Shown here piece by piece: positions 11,901-23,006 of a stretch of DNA of 64,000 bases. Each line of letters starts with the position of its first letter. Position 1 is the stretch's first letter. The notes beneath the pieces are model-generated. The model saw only the letters and a list, made by a program, of their open reading frames with translations, made no database searches and was not told the DNA's origin. The stretch is from Ditylenchus dipsaci. Taxonomy: Eukaryota; Nematoda; Chromadorea; Rhabditida; Anguinidae. The stretch is taken from the NCBI GenBank assembly GCA_004194705.1, contig SADC01001299.1, positions 124,001 to 188,000 on the forward strand. Direction: 5' to 3'. A program made the position numbers and the translations under genes.

Positions 11901-14900
11901 ACTTTGCAAGTCTGGCTCAACACTCCTCAAGCTGCTGTTTCTGGTAGGTTTGTCTTCTAACGCTAAACTTCAATTAAAAACAACTGAATATTGTAGGCAT
12001 TATACAAGTAGACAACGAGCTTTTATTGGCCGAGACCCCGCTCATATTGTTTAGGGTGGATGAACGTATATTCAAGAGCCCACCGCACTTCTTGTGAGTT
12101 TTTTTATAATATAGGTTGCCCAAAACTTTTTTTACTTGTTTGTCTCACAGGATATCGTAACTTCATAGGGCAGAACATTTTTTTCTGTCTAATATTTACT
12201 GTTTTCTGTCTTGATATTTTTTCCATTCTATTTCTATCATGTTTGAGCATTTTTTTGCGAAAATTTTTGCTTTGGTGGACCACGACTCCAACTTCCAAAA
12301 ACTGTTGGGCCTGTTTCGGTTTAGGGGGGGGGGCGGTTACACCCATTTTTTCTATAATTAATTTTTATTCATTAGTTGTATTATAGTGATCATGATAATT
12401 TCAGCAGCCTATATGAATATCTTCATATGGTATTATGGACGTGAAGCTCCGTAACGCTTTTTTGCATTTTTTGCTTTTTAATCGCGTTTTTCAACGCTTT
12501 CCACCCCCGTATGTATATGTTATTCCGATAGAGTTTTCAAGGCGCATCTTTTGCGCTATTGTACAGAACTCCGACACGGTGCATTGCTGGTCAATATGGC
12601 AAAATAAACCTACCATAGGTAAGTTTTTTGAGGTCACAGGTTCAAATCCGGGTGGTGGCAAACACCTTTTTTTAGTAAAAGTAGCTTCCAAAATTAAAGC
12701 GTTTGCGCCACTTAGGATGGCAAAAAACCACCACCAGGTACCCAGGCGATAGTACTCAGTTAGTGCTATCCAGTAGGTGGTATCCATATGGTGGTACCCA
12801 GGTGGTGATTATAGTATTATATCTTTATATAGTATTTGGCCTAAATAATCCGGTACTTTTTCTGTTCCCCCCTCACAACTAGAGCCGTTGTAACATTTTC
12901 CGTGACTCTTCAAGAAAATTTTGGTTTTACAGTCAAACCTCTCTACTATGGCACCCCAAAAGTTCGTTCCCGCCTGGGTCCGACACTTTTTTTAACCGAA
13001 TTTTCAAAGTCTTTTATCCATTCTGTTTTGACAGTCTGGTCCCAATATCGTAAGGATTCCGATTTTGCCGATCGTTTTTCAGAATTATAAAAAAAATTCT
13101 TCTAAAAAGCAAAAACTCAGTTTAAAAACAGGAAAATTCAAAAATTTCTTTTTTTAAACTGAGTTTTTACTTTTTTAGAAGAATTTCTTTATAATTCTGA
13201 AAAACGATCGGCAAAATCGGAATCCTTACGATATTTGGGACCAGACTGTCAAAACATAAATGGCAAAAGCCTTCAAAAATCGAGTTAAAAAAGTGTCGGA
13301 CCCAAGGCGGGAACGAACTTTTGGGGTGCCATAGTAGAGAGGTTTGACTGTATTCCATTGTAAACTCGCCCCACGCCCAAAATCTCGACCTATTCCATTG
13401 TACCATACCACCCTCCCCCCCCCCCCCCAGCCAAAAAAACATCCCGAGGGTTGTCGTTTAATTTTTGGGTGGCTGAGCCTCTAGCTCGAAGCCACAGGCC
13501 GGAAGGGGGGAGACCCTTTTCGGCCAAAAATCAAAGATGTTGAACATAGTTTTGAATACTGGGCGTACCGCATAATAACTCTGGTATGCATGCTTTTTCA
13601 TGCATCCAGAGTCATTTTCGAGTGATTTATGTCTAAGGTATGTAGGTGTGCGCATCTTAACTCCAAGCCCCCAAGCCCGCTGCGCAGCCAAAAAGGGCGC
13701 AGGGGGCCTGAGAGTTAGAGATGCGCGCACGCACTTACCTTAGACATGAATCCGAGAAGTACACTTGATCATAAAATGCATATAGAGTCAATTTTCGCCA
13801 CGGCCCGAGTTGAAAAACATGGTAAAGCAGCTAAAAAAAGTGGCCCCTGTATTATTCCCTTTCTCTCCCAATACAGCCCTTTATTTCTTTCAAAATTACT
13901 TTTCTGGTACTTTTATAGCAAAATTATTGCATAAAAATGGTTGTTGAGTGCTTATAAAAAACTTGGTTTTTGGGGAATGGGGTGGGGGTTTTCAATGGAA
14001 CAGGTCTAGATTTGGAGGGCGGGGAAAGGCGGGTTACAATGGAATAGCTGCAAAATTTTATAGCAAAATATGAGCTGTATTGATGCATGTGTTACTGCAT
14101 TTACAAGATAGCTCTCCGCTGAGGCTGTGCATTAATGTATTAGTTTCACATGTATTTTGTGATTAATTGACTACTGTTAGTAGGTGAAAACTGATAGAGG
14201 CTCCGGTAGGCGCCTTTTGACCCTAGTAATTTAATAAGCAAATGTGTTTATCAAGGTATATTGTCACCTTATCAACTTGATCAACCTAAAAAAGGTTGAA
14301 AATTTTATAGAAAAAGTGGTAGTCCCCCCTAAACCGAAACAGGTCCTGTAGGGCCACCTGTGTCCCCTAAGGCAATTTTTTTTTGAAAAAAAAAAAACGT
14401 TTTAGGCAAAAATGCTCAAAACATCATGGCTTTTAACACATGGCTTGTCACCATCGCTTGTTATTGAAATTTTTTAATGCGCTGGTCCACCTTCTGGTCT
14501 TAGGCAAATCTGAAACGAAAAAGAGTAAATCTGTGAGAGAAAAAGATGAATCTGAGACAAAAATCTGAGTCGCTCTCCATTGCGTCCCCCAAAAAAGTTC
14601 GTTTCCACCTCGGGTCTGACTTTTTTTTAGCTCAATTTTTGAAGTTTTTTTTTCACAACTGATTCGTCAGTCTGGTCGGATATATCGCAAGGATTCCGAT
14701 TTTGCCGGTCGTTTCTCGGAAATATGATAATTTTGTCATTTAGACCCGCAACGCTCTCCATTGCGTCGCCTTAAATCCCAAAAAGGCGACGCAATGGAGA
14801 GCGTTGCGGGTCTAAATGACAAAATTATCACATTTCCGAGAAACGACCGGCAAAATCGGAATCCTTGCGATATTTCCGACCAGACTGACGAATCAGTTGT

Positions 14901-16639
14901 GAAAAAAAACTTCAAAAATTGAGCTAAAAAAAAGTGTCGGATTCAAGGTGGGAACGAACTTTTTTGTGGGGACGCAATGGAGAGCGTCGACTGTATTGTC
15001 TAATTTCATGTCAAAAATTACACAAATTCTTATCAACTTCTACTATTGTTTCAGTCATTTTGTACATTGTTAAAAATAACAACTTTTTTTATATATATTT
15101 TTTTAAACCATCCGTAAACAAGCCGCCTTTTCAATATCGAGACAGACAATTTTACATTTTTCATAATATATTTTATGTATTTCAGATGTTTGATGCACAT
15201 GCTTTCGTTCTATTTGGATGCCAGCAAAAATGCTAATCACATTCGTTTGCTCAAAGCTAAGGCTCAACACACCTCTAAAAGGTAGTAGTTTGCAAGATTT
15301 ATAATTTATTTCAAATTATATTTATTTATTCCTTACTTTAAAGTGAAATAGAAGAAAAATCGCAGCTGTTAAAGTCGTATATTGGCACACAATACCTGGC
15401 GGTTGTCCAGCTACTTTTAGAGCTTTGTGACGATACCTCTAATAGCTCGGCTGCACAAAATGGTGCAGAACAACTAGAAGAAATTAAAAAAATTTCTTGT
15501 GGGCAGATTCACCAGGTTTGGTGATAGTTGTTATGGAAAACTTTACAAATGTGTTTGCTTTAGATGTTTATTGCTGATTCACTTTTACCAAAGCTTGTCC
15601 ATTTCAATGTAGGTTTTTAAGATTTTGCTGTATTCACCGTAATTCCTCACATAAAGTCCCCAGGGGCTTAATTTTTCGGATTTCGAACATTTTTTAAATT
15701 GTAAATCGAAAATGGCACTATAGTCAACCTCGATATAACGCCAGCTTTTATCGAGGTTTTGCTTTTGGCGAAATGGCAAAATTTTAGTTTAAAAAACACG
15801 ATCGATAAAATCGGAATCCTTGCGATATTTAGGACCATACTGTAAAAACAGAACTGAAAAGAGCCTTCAAAAAAAGGTAAAAAGTGTCGGACCCTAGGCG
15901 GGAACGAACTTTTGGGGGTGGCTTTATACCGAGGTTTGACTGTAACTGCGAAGTCCTACTCAAAAAACGAGAGGGGGGGCTCTATTAGAAGAAATACAGT
16001 ACAACATCATAGAACGTGCAAAAGTTTGAAAAATACACAGCATGACAAGTTTCAACTTTTTTTTAGACCTATCCCCTCCGATTGATTCCAATAATGGTCA
16101 AAGGAGTTCCATCAGCCCACGTTTTGATTGGCTTTATTGGAGAGCTTTTGACTAGTGCCAACCTAGAGCGCCGCATCTTCGGCATTGTTTTGATGGCTGA
16201 GCTCACGCAACAGGTATCTTACTGCTTACCAACATCAGCCAGTTTCAACCTAATATTTTTTACATTTGTTCAGTACAAAATACCTACAGCTTTCTCTGGA
16301 GCCAGCCTGATCTCCGATGTTCTGGACACTCTTCTTTCTTGCTCTATTACTGAACAACACATTGTGCTGTTCAATCAGGTCGTGCCTGCTCTAGCTAGTC
16401 TTATTAAAGTGTCGCCATTCACAGCTCCAGTTTATTGGACACTTTGCAAAGGGTCAGACAAATAGCTCTGAGCAGAATTGCAGTTTATGCTAGTGTAAGT
16501 TGTTATAATCTTGGCTTTAAATACACTTTTTTGAAAAAAAAAATTGTTTCAGATAGTAGCTGCTCAAGCTTCACCCGAAAAATCTCTGTTAGCAATGGTG
16601 GAAAAAACGATGGAAGATTGTGAAAGATTACAAATATAA
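5947..16639 (+). CDS. INTS2: Integrator complex subunit 2
   Basis: INTS2 is a scaffold subunit of the nuclear Integrator complex, which cleaves nascent snRNA and promoter-proximal transcripts. Spliced exons align along the known metazoan protein. Landmarks: FAAIKNGVLLQQL and DQLKLLLPTLMLAS at the start; EKYLIVFFQWI and LMLLVAIHMNTN (8147-8293); SGYLPVHCINHLLSSRTF (9313-9407); YSQKLWAKVPIRYLL (10645-10900); PRPLVNKVVRIWQRF; TPLILFRVDERIFKSPP (11997-12093); MFIADSLLPKLVHF (15564-15608); VKGVPSAHVLIGFIGELL (16067-16213). Supported exons: 5947-6099, 6156-6354, 6409-6467, 6698-6822, 7008-7106, 7151-7175, 7313-7535, 7853-7952, 8007-8095, 8147-8293, 8345-8378, 9094-9117, 9209-9248, 9313-9407, 9457-9615, 10645-10823, 10879-11021, 11644-11943, 11997-12093, 15186-15281, 15344-15515, 15564-15608, 16067-16213, 16274-16494, 16553-16639. 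Junction phases agree almost throughout; ends near 9248 and 11021 are uncertain. Four one-base frame breaks (about 6783, 10959, 11813, 16432) look like sequencing deletions. The protein is shorter than the roughly 1,200-residue vertebrate form. Confidence 0.93.
9408..9456 (+). other. INTS2: GC-AG intron of INTS2
   Basis: The exon end ATCCAG|GCAACA and acceptor TTCAG|AACTGG join KHQIPIQ to NWIKNQ in frame, exactly where the family has an unbroken segment. No GT is available at the junction, so this 49-bp intron uses the minor GC-AG class. It is also among the shortest introns of the gene. Confidence 0.75.
9685..10551. repeat. Inverted-repeat element with tRNA-like B-box ends, in an INTS2 intron
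   Basis: The left arm (9685-9731) contains GGGAGGAAAC, GGGTTGACGGTTCATATCCC and GTGGGTGCA; the right arm (10218-10551) is its complement, TGCACCCAGGGGATTTGAAC then CGTCGACCCTAGGC and later GTTTCCTCCC. GACGGTTCAAATCCC resembles a pol III B box, so the arms may derive from tRNA-type SINE sequence. A hAT-like element interrupts the right arm at 10258-10516. Confidence 0.55.
10258..10516. mobile_element. hAT-like non-autonomous element with GGGAATATTCCC words
   Basis: The 8-bp duplication CCCTAGGC flanks it at 10250-10257 and 10517-10524. Ends are TAGGGTTGG and CCAACCCTA, matching the hAT terminal style. Arms repeat GGGAATATTCCCGGG and the pair GATTCGGACCG / CGGTCCGAATC. Its insertion splits an older inverted-repeat element, giving a relative age: INTS2 intron, then hairpin, then hAT. 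Confidence 0.85.
12430..12800 (+). repeat. tRNA-derived SINE-like repeat
   Basis: This segment matches 17270-17560 over most of its length (shared words GGTATTATGGACGTGAA / AGTATTATGGAGGTGAA, AACGCTTTTTTGC, CAACGCTTTCCA, CACGGTGCATT). It contains CACAGGTTCAAATCCGG (12636-12652), a good pol III B box, so a tRNA-derived SINE is the best reading. It lies in the 3.1-kb INTS2 intron 12094-15185. The tail (12735-12810) has GGTGGTACCCAGGTGG, also seen near 34190-34290 and, in altered form, 39200-39360. Confidence 0.55.
12930..13350. repeat. Pogo-like hairpin element, TA target (copy word CTCTACTATGGCACC)
   Basis: It starts CAGTCAAACCTCTCTACTAT after TA (12928-12929) and ends ATAGTAGAGAGGTTTGACTG before TA (13351-13352). 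The arms carry the common core (GTTCGTTCCCGCCTGGGTCC, GATTCCGATTTTGCCGATCG) and a second inner stem, TTCTTCTAAAAAGCAAAAAC, paired with its complement. It lies in the INTS2 intron 12094-15185. Confidence 0.8.
13455..13790. repeat. Interspersed mosaic repeat (CTTACCTTAGACATGA family), copy 1
   Basis: Shared blocks with 47525-47800 in the same order: GAACATAGTTTTGAATACTG, TGCATGCTTTTTCATGCATC, CAGAGTCATTTTCGAGTGAT, GTGTGCGCATCT, then GAGAGTTAGAGATGCGCGCA, CTTACCTTAGACATGA and AAAATGCATATAGAGTC. The middle is a hairpin on AACTCCAAGCCCC / GGGGCCTGAGAGTT. Partial copies lie at 23340-23530, 28380-28440, 36180-36300 and 41595-41760. The superfamily is unknown. Confidence 0.6.
14580..14994. repeat. 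Pogo-like hairpin element (copy word CTCTCCATTGCGTC)
   Basis: The right end reads GACGCAATGGAGAGCGTCGA then CTG before TA; the left end reads GCTCTCCATTGCGTCCCCC but has lost the outer CAGTCGA. Arms contain the shared core in the form GTTTCCACCTCGGGTCTGAC and GATTCCGATTTTGCCGGTCG. The copy word reappears as a stem in the middle (14748-14805) around GCGACGCAATGGAGAGCG. It lies in the INTS2 intron 12094-15185. Confidence 0.7.
15720..15943. repeat. Short pogo-like element (copy word CGATATAACGCC)
   Basis: It runs from TAGTCAACCTCGATATAACG to ATACCGAGGTTTGACTG next to TA. The right arm holds the common core (ACGATCGATAAAATCGGAAT, GTGTCGGACCCTAGGCGGGA). The left arm is truncated. It lies inside an INTS2 intron (15609-16066). 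Confidence 0.6.
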
Positions 16640-16701
16640 GTGAACTATTTTTGTTAAAAATTGTTTTAAAGTTTTTTGTTGAGTGTTTTTTTGAATTTTC
16701 G

Positions 16702-16707
16702 AATAAA
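16702..16707 (+). terminator. INTS2: Polyadenylation signal of INTS2
   Basis: AATAAA occurs 63 bp after the TAA stop codon of INTS2 and is the first such hexamer after it; spacing fits a short 3' UTR. Confidence 0.55.
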
Positions 16708-16984
16708 TTCTGTTGAGTTTACTGAATACAACATTTTTCTTTAAACAAGCTTACTAAGAAGCAGACGCGTGCAAGTTCCGAGCCGAGTTTTTTTATATGG
16801 CCCGGAGTGTTTTTAATTTTCAGCAGAATGAGAGGGCCAAGCTCAAAACCGACAGGTCAGACCGGCTTACAATAGATAAAGTTTCAAATTTAAAAACAAT
16901 GTGTTTTGCACTTCATTTAATTGCTTCGATTTGCATCCAAAAAGACCTGACTCCGAGCTCTTCATTTGAGCAAATCTGCTCCGG

Positions 16985-17160
16985 ATTAGGCTCCGAGATC
17001 TTCATTTGAAAAATTTTGCTCCGGCTCTCGCTCCGGGCTCTCGACTTTAAAAAATTTGCTCCTGCTCTTGCTCCGGGCTCTTAAGTTTCAAAATTTGCTC
17101 TGGCTCTTGCTCCTGCTTGGAGCCAGAGCGGAGCAAGAGCCAGAGCCGGAGATTTATACA
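16985..17160. repeat. Word-hairpin with GCTCCGGCTCT repeats
   Basis: The word GCTCCGGGCTCTTGA and variants repeat on the left, and GGAGCAAGAGCCAGAGCCGG follows as the inverted arm after a loop of a few bases. Earlier related words start at about 16770. No target duplication was fixed. Confidence 0.5.
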
Positions 17161-17269
17161 TGACTGCTGTACGCACAACAGCGAAAATCACATAAAAGAC
17201 AATTATAATAACGGTGATCGATAATACTAAATTAGTATTACTAATTTATAAGTTGATAAATCTAAATAT

Positions 17270-17560
17270 AGTATTATGGAGGTGAACTTCTGTGACGCTT
17301 TTTTGCGTTTTTTTGCTTGTTAGCCGTGTTTCGCAACGCTTTCCATTGCTCTATGTGAATGTTATTTCGGAAGAGATTTTCAAGATGCAAGGGCTTCGAG
17401 CACGGTGCATTATTGAACAATAAAGCCAAACAAACTTGCAAAAGGCAAGTTTTTGGGGATCACAGGTTCAAATGTTGGTGGTAGCAAACATTTTTCAGTA
17501 AAAGTAGAGGTTGAAAGACACAAAAGCGTCTTTTCAAAAAAAATTTTGTTTTCCTAATAG
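17270..17560 (+). repeat. tRNA-derived SINE-like repeat, second copy
   Basis: This matches the 12430-12800 copy in the same orientation, with the degenerate B-box region CACAGGTTCAAATG at 17461-17474 and the following GTTGGTGGTAGCAAACA. The second half diverges. It lies between the INTS2 and GPCR genes; nothing else is visible from 17560 to 18290. Confidence 0.5.
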
Positions 17561-18591
17561 TACTTTGTATGCATTTTAGTAATAGTGTTTGGCTGATAAT
17601 ATAATTTAGTTGCTCTATGACAGTTTCATTCTTAAGTCAACACTTAGAACATAAGTTTGTAGAATAAGCAATTACAAAATAATAGTAAGAAATTAGTTCA
17701 CTTTGAAACACAAAAAGTGCAAAATATTGTTATAAACATTCCCTTGTGATTTTAGCCATTCAAGCAAATATTTTTGATGTACTCTAATAAAATGACCAGC
17801 CTAAAGTTTTTGCTCGATTTTCATTTTGATAATTTAGGATCAGCATTCTTTCCAATGTACATCTAACTTTTATTTTTCACAAATTATTAAGTCATCATGA
17901 GCTCGAGCGCAGAAAATGAGGCAGGTTTTTTTGACTTCGCATTAACTCAACAAAATTAGTTGAATAAAAACAGACTTTTTAAAGTATAAAATTCATAAAA
18001 AAAAAAATTCATTTGATTTTTATGGTGGTCTATGATATATATACCGCAGGATGTTTGTGAGCTTAGGCTTGAGATGCTCGCACGGTTAGCGTCAAGACAG
18101 ACACTACTTGCATATACCAGACTCGACTGTACCAAAATATGTTTGTCCATAGAAAGTGAAAACATGTTCAAATTTGACCACTTTTAATTTAATTTATTTG
18201 GTTTTATTTAAAAAAATTAAAGTAAGGCTGTATATCCTTGAGCAGTGAAAGCCATTTTTTCAAGAAAAATTTAGACTTTTATGCCGGATGACTTACCGTA
18301 TTTTTTTAGTAAATCCCTATGGGGATCATTTTTCAACCTTGAAAATTCTTGAAATTTTAAATCAAAAATAGCCCTAACTCTGATATCTTAGTCAAAAACC
18401 GAGGCGTGGGGTCTATTAGAGAGTGGGGGATTATTAGAGAAAATACGACAAGTATTTTTTTTATTTTGGAAGAAAGAAAAAAGTAGCTCAGGATGTGGTT
18501 TTCGGGTTCTAATTTTTTTAATTTGGGAGGGTAGTTGTTGTGCGAAGGATAAAAGTACCGATTACCAATTGAAACTCTGTACAGTTAAACC

Positions 18592-18639
18592 TTGCTATAG
18601 TGCTCCCGCTATAGTGCGCTCTATGGCCAGGTTCAACTG
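18592..18639. repeat. 48-bp minimal pogo-like hairpin
   Basis: The whole element is two short inverted ends, CAGTTAAACCTTGC and CCAGGTTCAACTG, around CTATAGTGC words, with TA on each side. It is the smallest member of the TA-target family here. A degraded CCGTATTT-family copy lies just upstream at 18297-18450. Confidence 0.65.
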
Positions 18640-18747
18640 TATAAGTGTTCTCTAATTAAAAACTAAGAAAGACTCTAATTAGAATCCTTTTAAGAAAATT
18701 AAATTTAGTTCTATGATCGATTTAAAAACACAGATTTGACAGCGACT

Positions 18748-21700
18748 ATGCTTTGGCTTATAACAATCCGGACTTTTCTAGCCTCCTTAGGCATTTTTTC
18801 TAATGGAACTCTGATATTAATCACTTATAAGACCAAGTAAAAATATCTTTTAATATTCTACAAAATTAAGTTCCCTGTATTTAGATCTCTTCAAAATCGA
18901 TGCAATATTTTGATCGCTATGAATGCCTTTTCCAGTCTTTTGTACAATTTAGGCTTTTTGGTGTCTCCATACTTGCTAATCACAGGCACAAAGTTCATTG
19001 CTTTGGAGAATGCATAAACCTTCAAATATTTTCAATGATAGGAGCAAGCACTGTGCTAGCATTTCTATTAATGATAGCCATTGATCGCCTTATATCTATT
19101 TGTTGGCCATTAAAGTCTGTCTATTAATAATTGGGCATGAAATTTCGAAAAACTTTATTTACACTTCTCCACTCGGCAAAAAATCTGACGCTGAGTTTCT
19201 GTTTGGCATAGTCGTTTTGCATACCAAAAAGTCGTTTTGCACATTCAAAGTACTTTTCGAATCGTCAAAATTTTAAATATCGAATGTTTTCAATTTTTCT
19301 TGTCTCAAAGGATGTCATTATTTTTCGCACTTCTTAGCTGCTGGTTATTATCATTTTTTCCCATGTTCGCTGATAATATTAAAATTAAAACCAAATCGAC
19401 CATGGGGTACATTTTAATATACAGTCAAACCTGGATTTTACAAACCTCCTGATTACCGGCAAAAATGTTCGTTGAATCAAGGGCTTCATTCACAAGGCCA
19501 CAAACGCAGTTTTGACCAGGGTTGCATTACAGTTAACGTTTTTTAGTAAACCTTCCGAAAAATTTTAAAGAAAATTTACAAAGCTTTTTCTAATTTCAAT
19601 TTTCGAACTGAAAGTTTTCCAAAATTTATTGGGAACTTCTCAAATTGTTCTCTGTCTGGAAAGAACAGTAAAAAAATATTTGCTCAAAATAGGGGACATT
19701 TTAGAGTATTTTCCGCAAATATGATGTTTTATGCAGTGCTTATTGCTCTTTTGCCCTGAAAAAAGATCTTGAGTGAAAATTCCAACAAAAAAGCTTTGGA
19801 ATTCCAAAATAAGTACAAATCTTACAAATAAGGACGTGTGGGAGCCCTGCTTCTAACATTGTTCTTACAGTTGTTAACATTCTGCTTTAACAATTCTAGA
19901 GAGTTGAACGAAGGTCTAAACAGAGCCTAAAACAAACAAAAAATAAATATATTTAAGATATGCAGCGCTAAATACACGATTTTATTTGGGCGGCGTAATA
20001 TTGTCAGTAGAAGTATATGGTGTTTTCATCTTCTACTTATGTTCTTCCTATGTGGCACTGAAAAATACTCACAAGTAAGCTCTTGAGTCAGTCAATTTCA
20101 TTGATTATTTCTCTAGTAAAATGCGGTGTCACAAAGTTAGGAACAGACTTTGAGCTTATAATTCTAAGGGTGCAGGCCGTTTCGTCGCCACAATTTTCGT
20201 CGCCAACAATTTTCGTCGCCACAATTTTCGTCGCCACAATTTTCGTCGCCCCAATTTTCGTCGCCAACAATTTTCGTCGCCGGCATATTTTTGTCGCCGG
20301 TATATTTTTGTCGGCACAGTTCTCTATTGATTTTACGTTTTTAGCGTCGTTACGACCTGTTACGACGCTAAAATAGCTAAAACGCTAAATCAATAGAAAA
20401 CTGTGTAAAAATTGTGGGCGACGAAAATTGTGGAGACGAAAATTGTGGCGACGAAAATTCTGGCGACGAAACGGCCTGCACCCAATTCTAAGTAAAATTG
20501 AAGTTTTGTAGCTCTTTCCATCTTTTTTGGACAGTAATTAAAATTTTCTTATCTGTACATTTCAAAAAAGTCATTATTTTCAGGTCATTTTGAAAAGTTA
20601 ACGATCATTTTTTATCACTTTAACTGTTCAAAAGTTTAATTCAAGATTTAGCGCTTCAACAACATCGTATCGTTTGTAGTATCCCAGCTCAAAAGCAACA
20701 GAATGCATTTTACAGAGTTATTATTGAAATTATCATTGTGTCGAAATATAGCCTTATGAAAAAATCAATTTCTTTAAAAAAATTACCAAAACCGGAATTT
20801 GGAAACACTTGAATTTTAGTGATTTTTCAGAGAAATTGATGATTTCCAAAAGCCATATCTCAACACTTACATTTCAAAGCAGTTTTTTACTTTGAATAAT
20901 AAGCTTACAGGTCCGTTCCGAACTTGTGGGACACCCGTTATGGCATCTCTATCGTACCATAATTTGACTTTTAGTTATGGTCATCGTAATTATATGGTTT
21001 TTAGCATCTAAAATTTATGCAAGCATCACTCAAAAGAACCATGACTGGGCAGGCCAAATTGATCATTTTGTTCTCTGTGTTTTTTGTTATTCTTTCAAAA
21101 AAAATTTCAAGATTCTTGCTTGTAACATTTGCATGTCATTCGAGACATTCTTGGTTTGTATTTCAATAAAATTTAAAAGTCAAAATAGTAGTGAAAGTCT
21201 AAATTCTATAAGAAAGTTTTATATTACCGTTTTTATTAAGACTTTTATTGAACGTTTTAATCTTTTTTGTATTAGCTTTTAGCCCTGAATCTGAGCTTTC
21301 TAATAAGCTATTAAACTCTGCTAAGTCATTTTTGGAAAGTGAAAGCCAATGAGTTGGAACAAAATAGAAGATTTAGGGATTTTGACGGAATCAGCTGAAA
21401 TTTTTCCAACTCATTAATTTTCACTTTCCGTAAACGACTTAGCAGAGTTTGATAGCTTGTTAGAAGGCTGAGATTCAGAGGTACAAGCTAGTACAAAAAA
21501 GATAAAAACATACAACAAAACTTTGGATAAAAATTGTAACAAAAAATTTTCTTATATAATTCAGACTTTTCATATTGCAGTTCAGTTGCATTCTTTCTTT
21601 ACTTTAAAATTTTGTATAAATATACTCGAAGAATGTCTAGACTCACATATAAATGTCCAAAATCATTAACAAATTTTGAAAAAATATGAAAGAATAACAT

Positions 21701-22263
21701 AAAAAATAATAAAAAGAAAGTGCTCAATTTGCCCCCCCCCTAAAAGCACGGTCCCTCTAAAAAAATTTTAGGCAAGTATTATGTAGTATAGTAGACTGTG
21801 CAGTGCCCGAAATGAGCATATATTGTTTGGTATTAGTGCTGAGTAGCTGCGTTCTATATTCTGCTATTTGGCTAATTATAAAACTTCGTCAGTGGGAAAA
21901 ATAAAGAATACTAGCAAAAAGATTTTCAAGTCTCTTTCGGCTATTTTTCTGGCATGTTTTGTGCCTTGGTTGTGCATTCCATTTATACATTTTGTGCTGG
22001 ACACACCTAAGTTTGGATGATTGATCAGTGGCATATTAGAGTGCTCACAGGCTTTTTATCTATTTTAAGCTCGATTGCAGATGCACCTATACTCTATTGG
22101 TTCAGGTAAAACATTTTTAAAAATAAGAAGGCTTTTATAACAACGATTTTTTTTCAGCAGCGAATACAAAAATGCGTTTCTTAGCTTTTTCAAACAGCTA
22201 AATTATAAATCTGGCCGAGGTCCAAACCAACTAAGTATTGTTAAAGTACAGTCAATTAAATAA
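18748..22263 (+). CDS. Srsx-like seven-transmembrane G protein-coupled receptor
   Basis: A putative chemosensory or peptide receptor in the plasma membrane. Exon 18748-18836 encodes TM1 with the family motif GIFSNGTLILITYK. Exon 18885-19114 encodes KSLQNRCNILIAMNAFSSL (TM2), the TM3 Cys before INLQIFSMIGAS, and the DRY-like AIDRLISICWPLK. Exon 19311-~19404 gives TM4 (FALLSCWLLSFFPMF). Exon 21804-22105 gives TM5, TM6 (FLACFVPWLC) and TM7 (APILYWFR), and 22158-22263 the tail SSEYKNAFLSFFK to TAA. AATAAA follows at 22275. Three one-base deletions break frame (about 19011, 21899, 22016). Extra TM5-like exons at 19966-20074 and 20975-~21050 are not reconciled. The NRCNILIA and IDRLIS pattern is that of nematode Srsx receptors. 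The ligand is unknown. Confidence 0.78.
20168..20483. mobile_element. TIR element with TTTTCGTCGCC words, 8-bp target duplication
   Basis: Ends GGGTGCAGGCCGTTTCGTCG and its complement are flanked by AATTCTAA at 20160-20167 and 20484-20491. The arms repeat TTTTCGTCGCCACAA about six times on the left and in complement on the right; the loop has GTTACGACCTGTTACGACG. An 8-bp duplication with GGG ends fits Merlin-like or related elements, a tentative assignment. It lies within the Srsx-like receptor gene span. Confidence 0.75.
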
Positions 22264-22489
22264 TTTGTGTATGTAATAAAAATATAAATATAACTGTGGC
22301 ATAAAAACATGGAATAGACGTCTTCTAGGACAAAAAAAACCTGGCGCGCTCGCTTCCAACAACATATAGGGATCAGACTTTAAGAAACAGCTGGAAATAA
22401 TGAGATATTTAGTTCTTAAGCCAAAATAAGAACAAAATAAGTAGATACCTGAGGGCAGAGCACTAAGACCAAGAAAAAGGCCATAATTT

Positions 22490-22725
22490 GGCGCTAGTGG
22501 AGTTTACGTGTCCAAAATTTGCCTTGGTCCCCTGTTGTTTTTTTGTGAAAACAGCTTGGTCCCCCCTGTTCATTAAGGTTACTGTAACACTGTGACTATG
22601 GTGATCAGGTTGATTATGGTTAACATGATCACCTTTAATATTATCACCTTAAAAACAACAGGGGGACCAAGCTGTTTTTACAAAAAAAACAACAGGGGGA
22701 CCAAGGCATATTTTGGACACGTAAA
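22490..22725. repeat. Hairpin of the GGGGACCAAGGC family
   Basis: Left arm: GTTTACGTGTCCAAAATTTG, CCTTGGTCCCCTGTTG, AGCTTGGTCCCCCCTG. The right arm is the complement, CAGGGGGACCAAGCTG then AACAGGGGGACCAAGGC and TTTTGGACACGTAAAC. The loop carries a small GTGATCA palindrome set. Related hairpins occur at 24195-24315, 37150-37425, 38290-38690, 46320-46405, 51740-51950, 54605-54740 and 61990-62150. Confidence 0.65.
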
Positions 22726-23006
22726 CTCCATTAGGCCCATAATTTTGAAGCGAAAGATTTAGGAATGTAACTTCCCCAACCAATGAAAATGAGGAAAGTG
22801 TGCGCAAAAGAGAAACACAGGGACGAGCAGCTGCACACTTGTACAGTAATGAAATCACTGGGAGGTAATATTAGATCACTATAGATCATAGGTGTACCCA
22901 GGGAAGGGGTATAGTCGGACTATAGCTTACCCCCTCCTTCTGTTCTAAGTTGTTAATAAAGATTAGACACTCTATCCCCCAGTTAAAGTTTTTTTCTACT
23001 TAGCAC

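Noticed and set aside
13167..13730. Overlapping minus-strand open frames
   Set aside because: They lie in a pogo-like hairpin arm and the mosaic repeat; their products match each other only because of the inverted repeats.
5947..16639. INTS2 as a decayed pseudogene
   Set aside because: Splice sites and phases are intact along about 25 exons and the four breaks are all single missing bases in or next to short runs, the same error seen in every other gene of the window.
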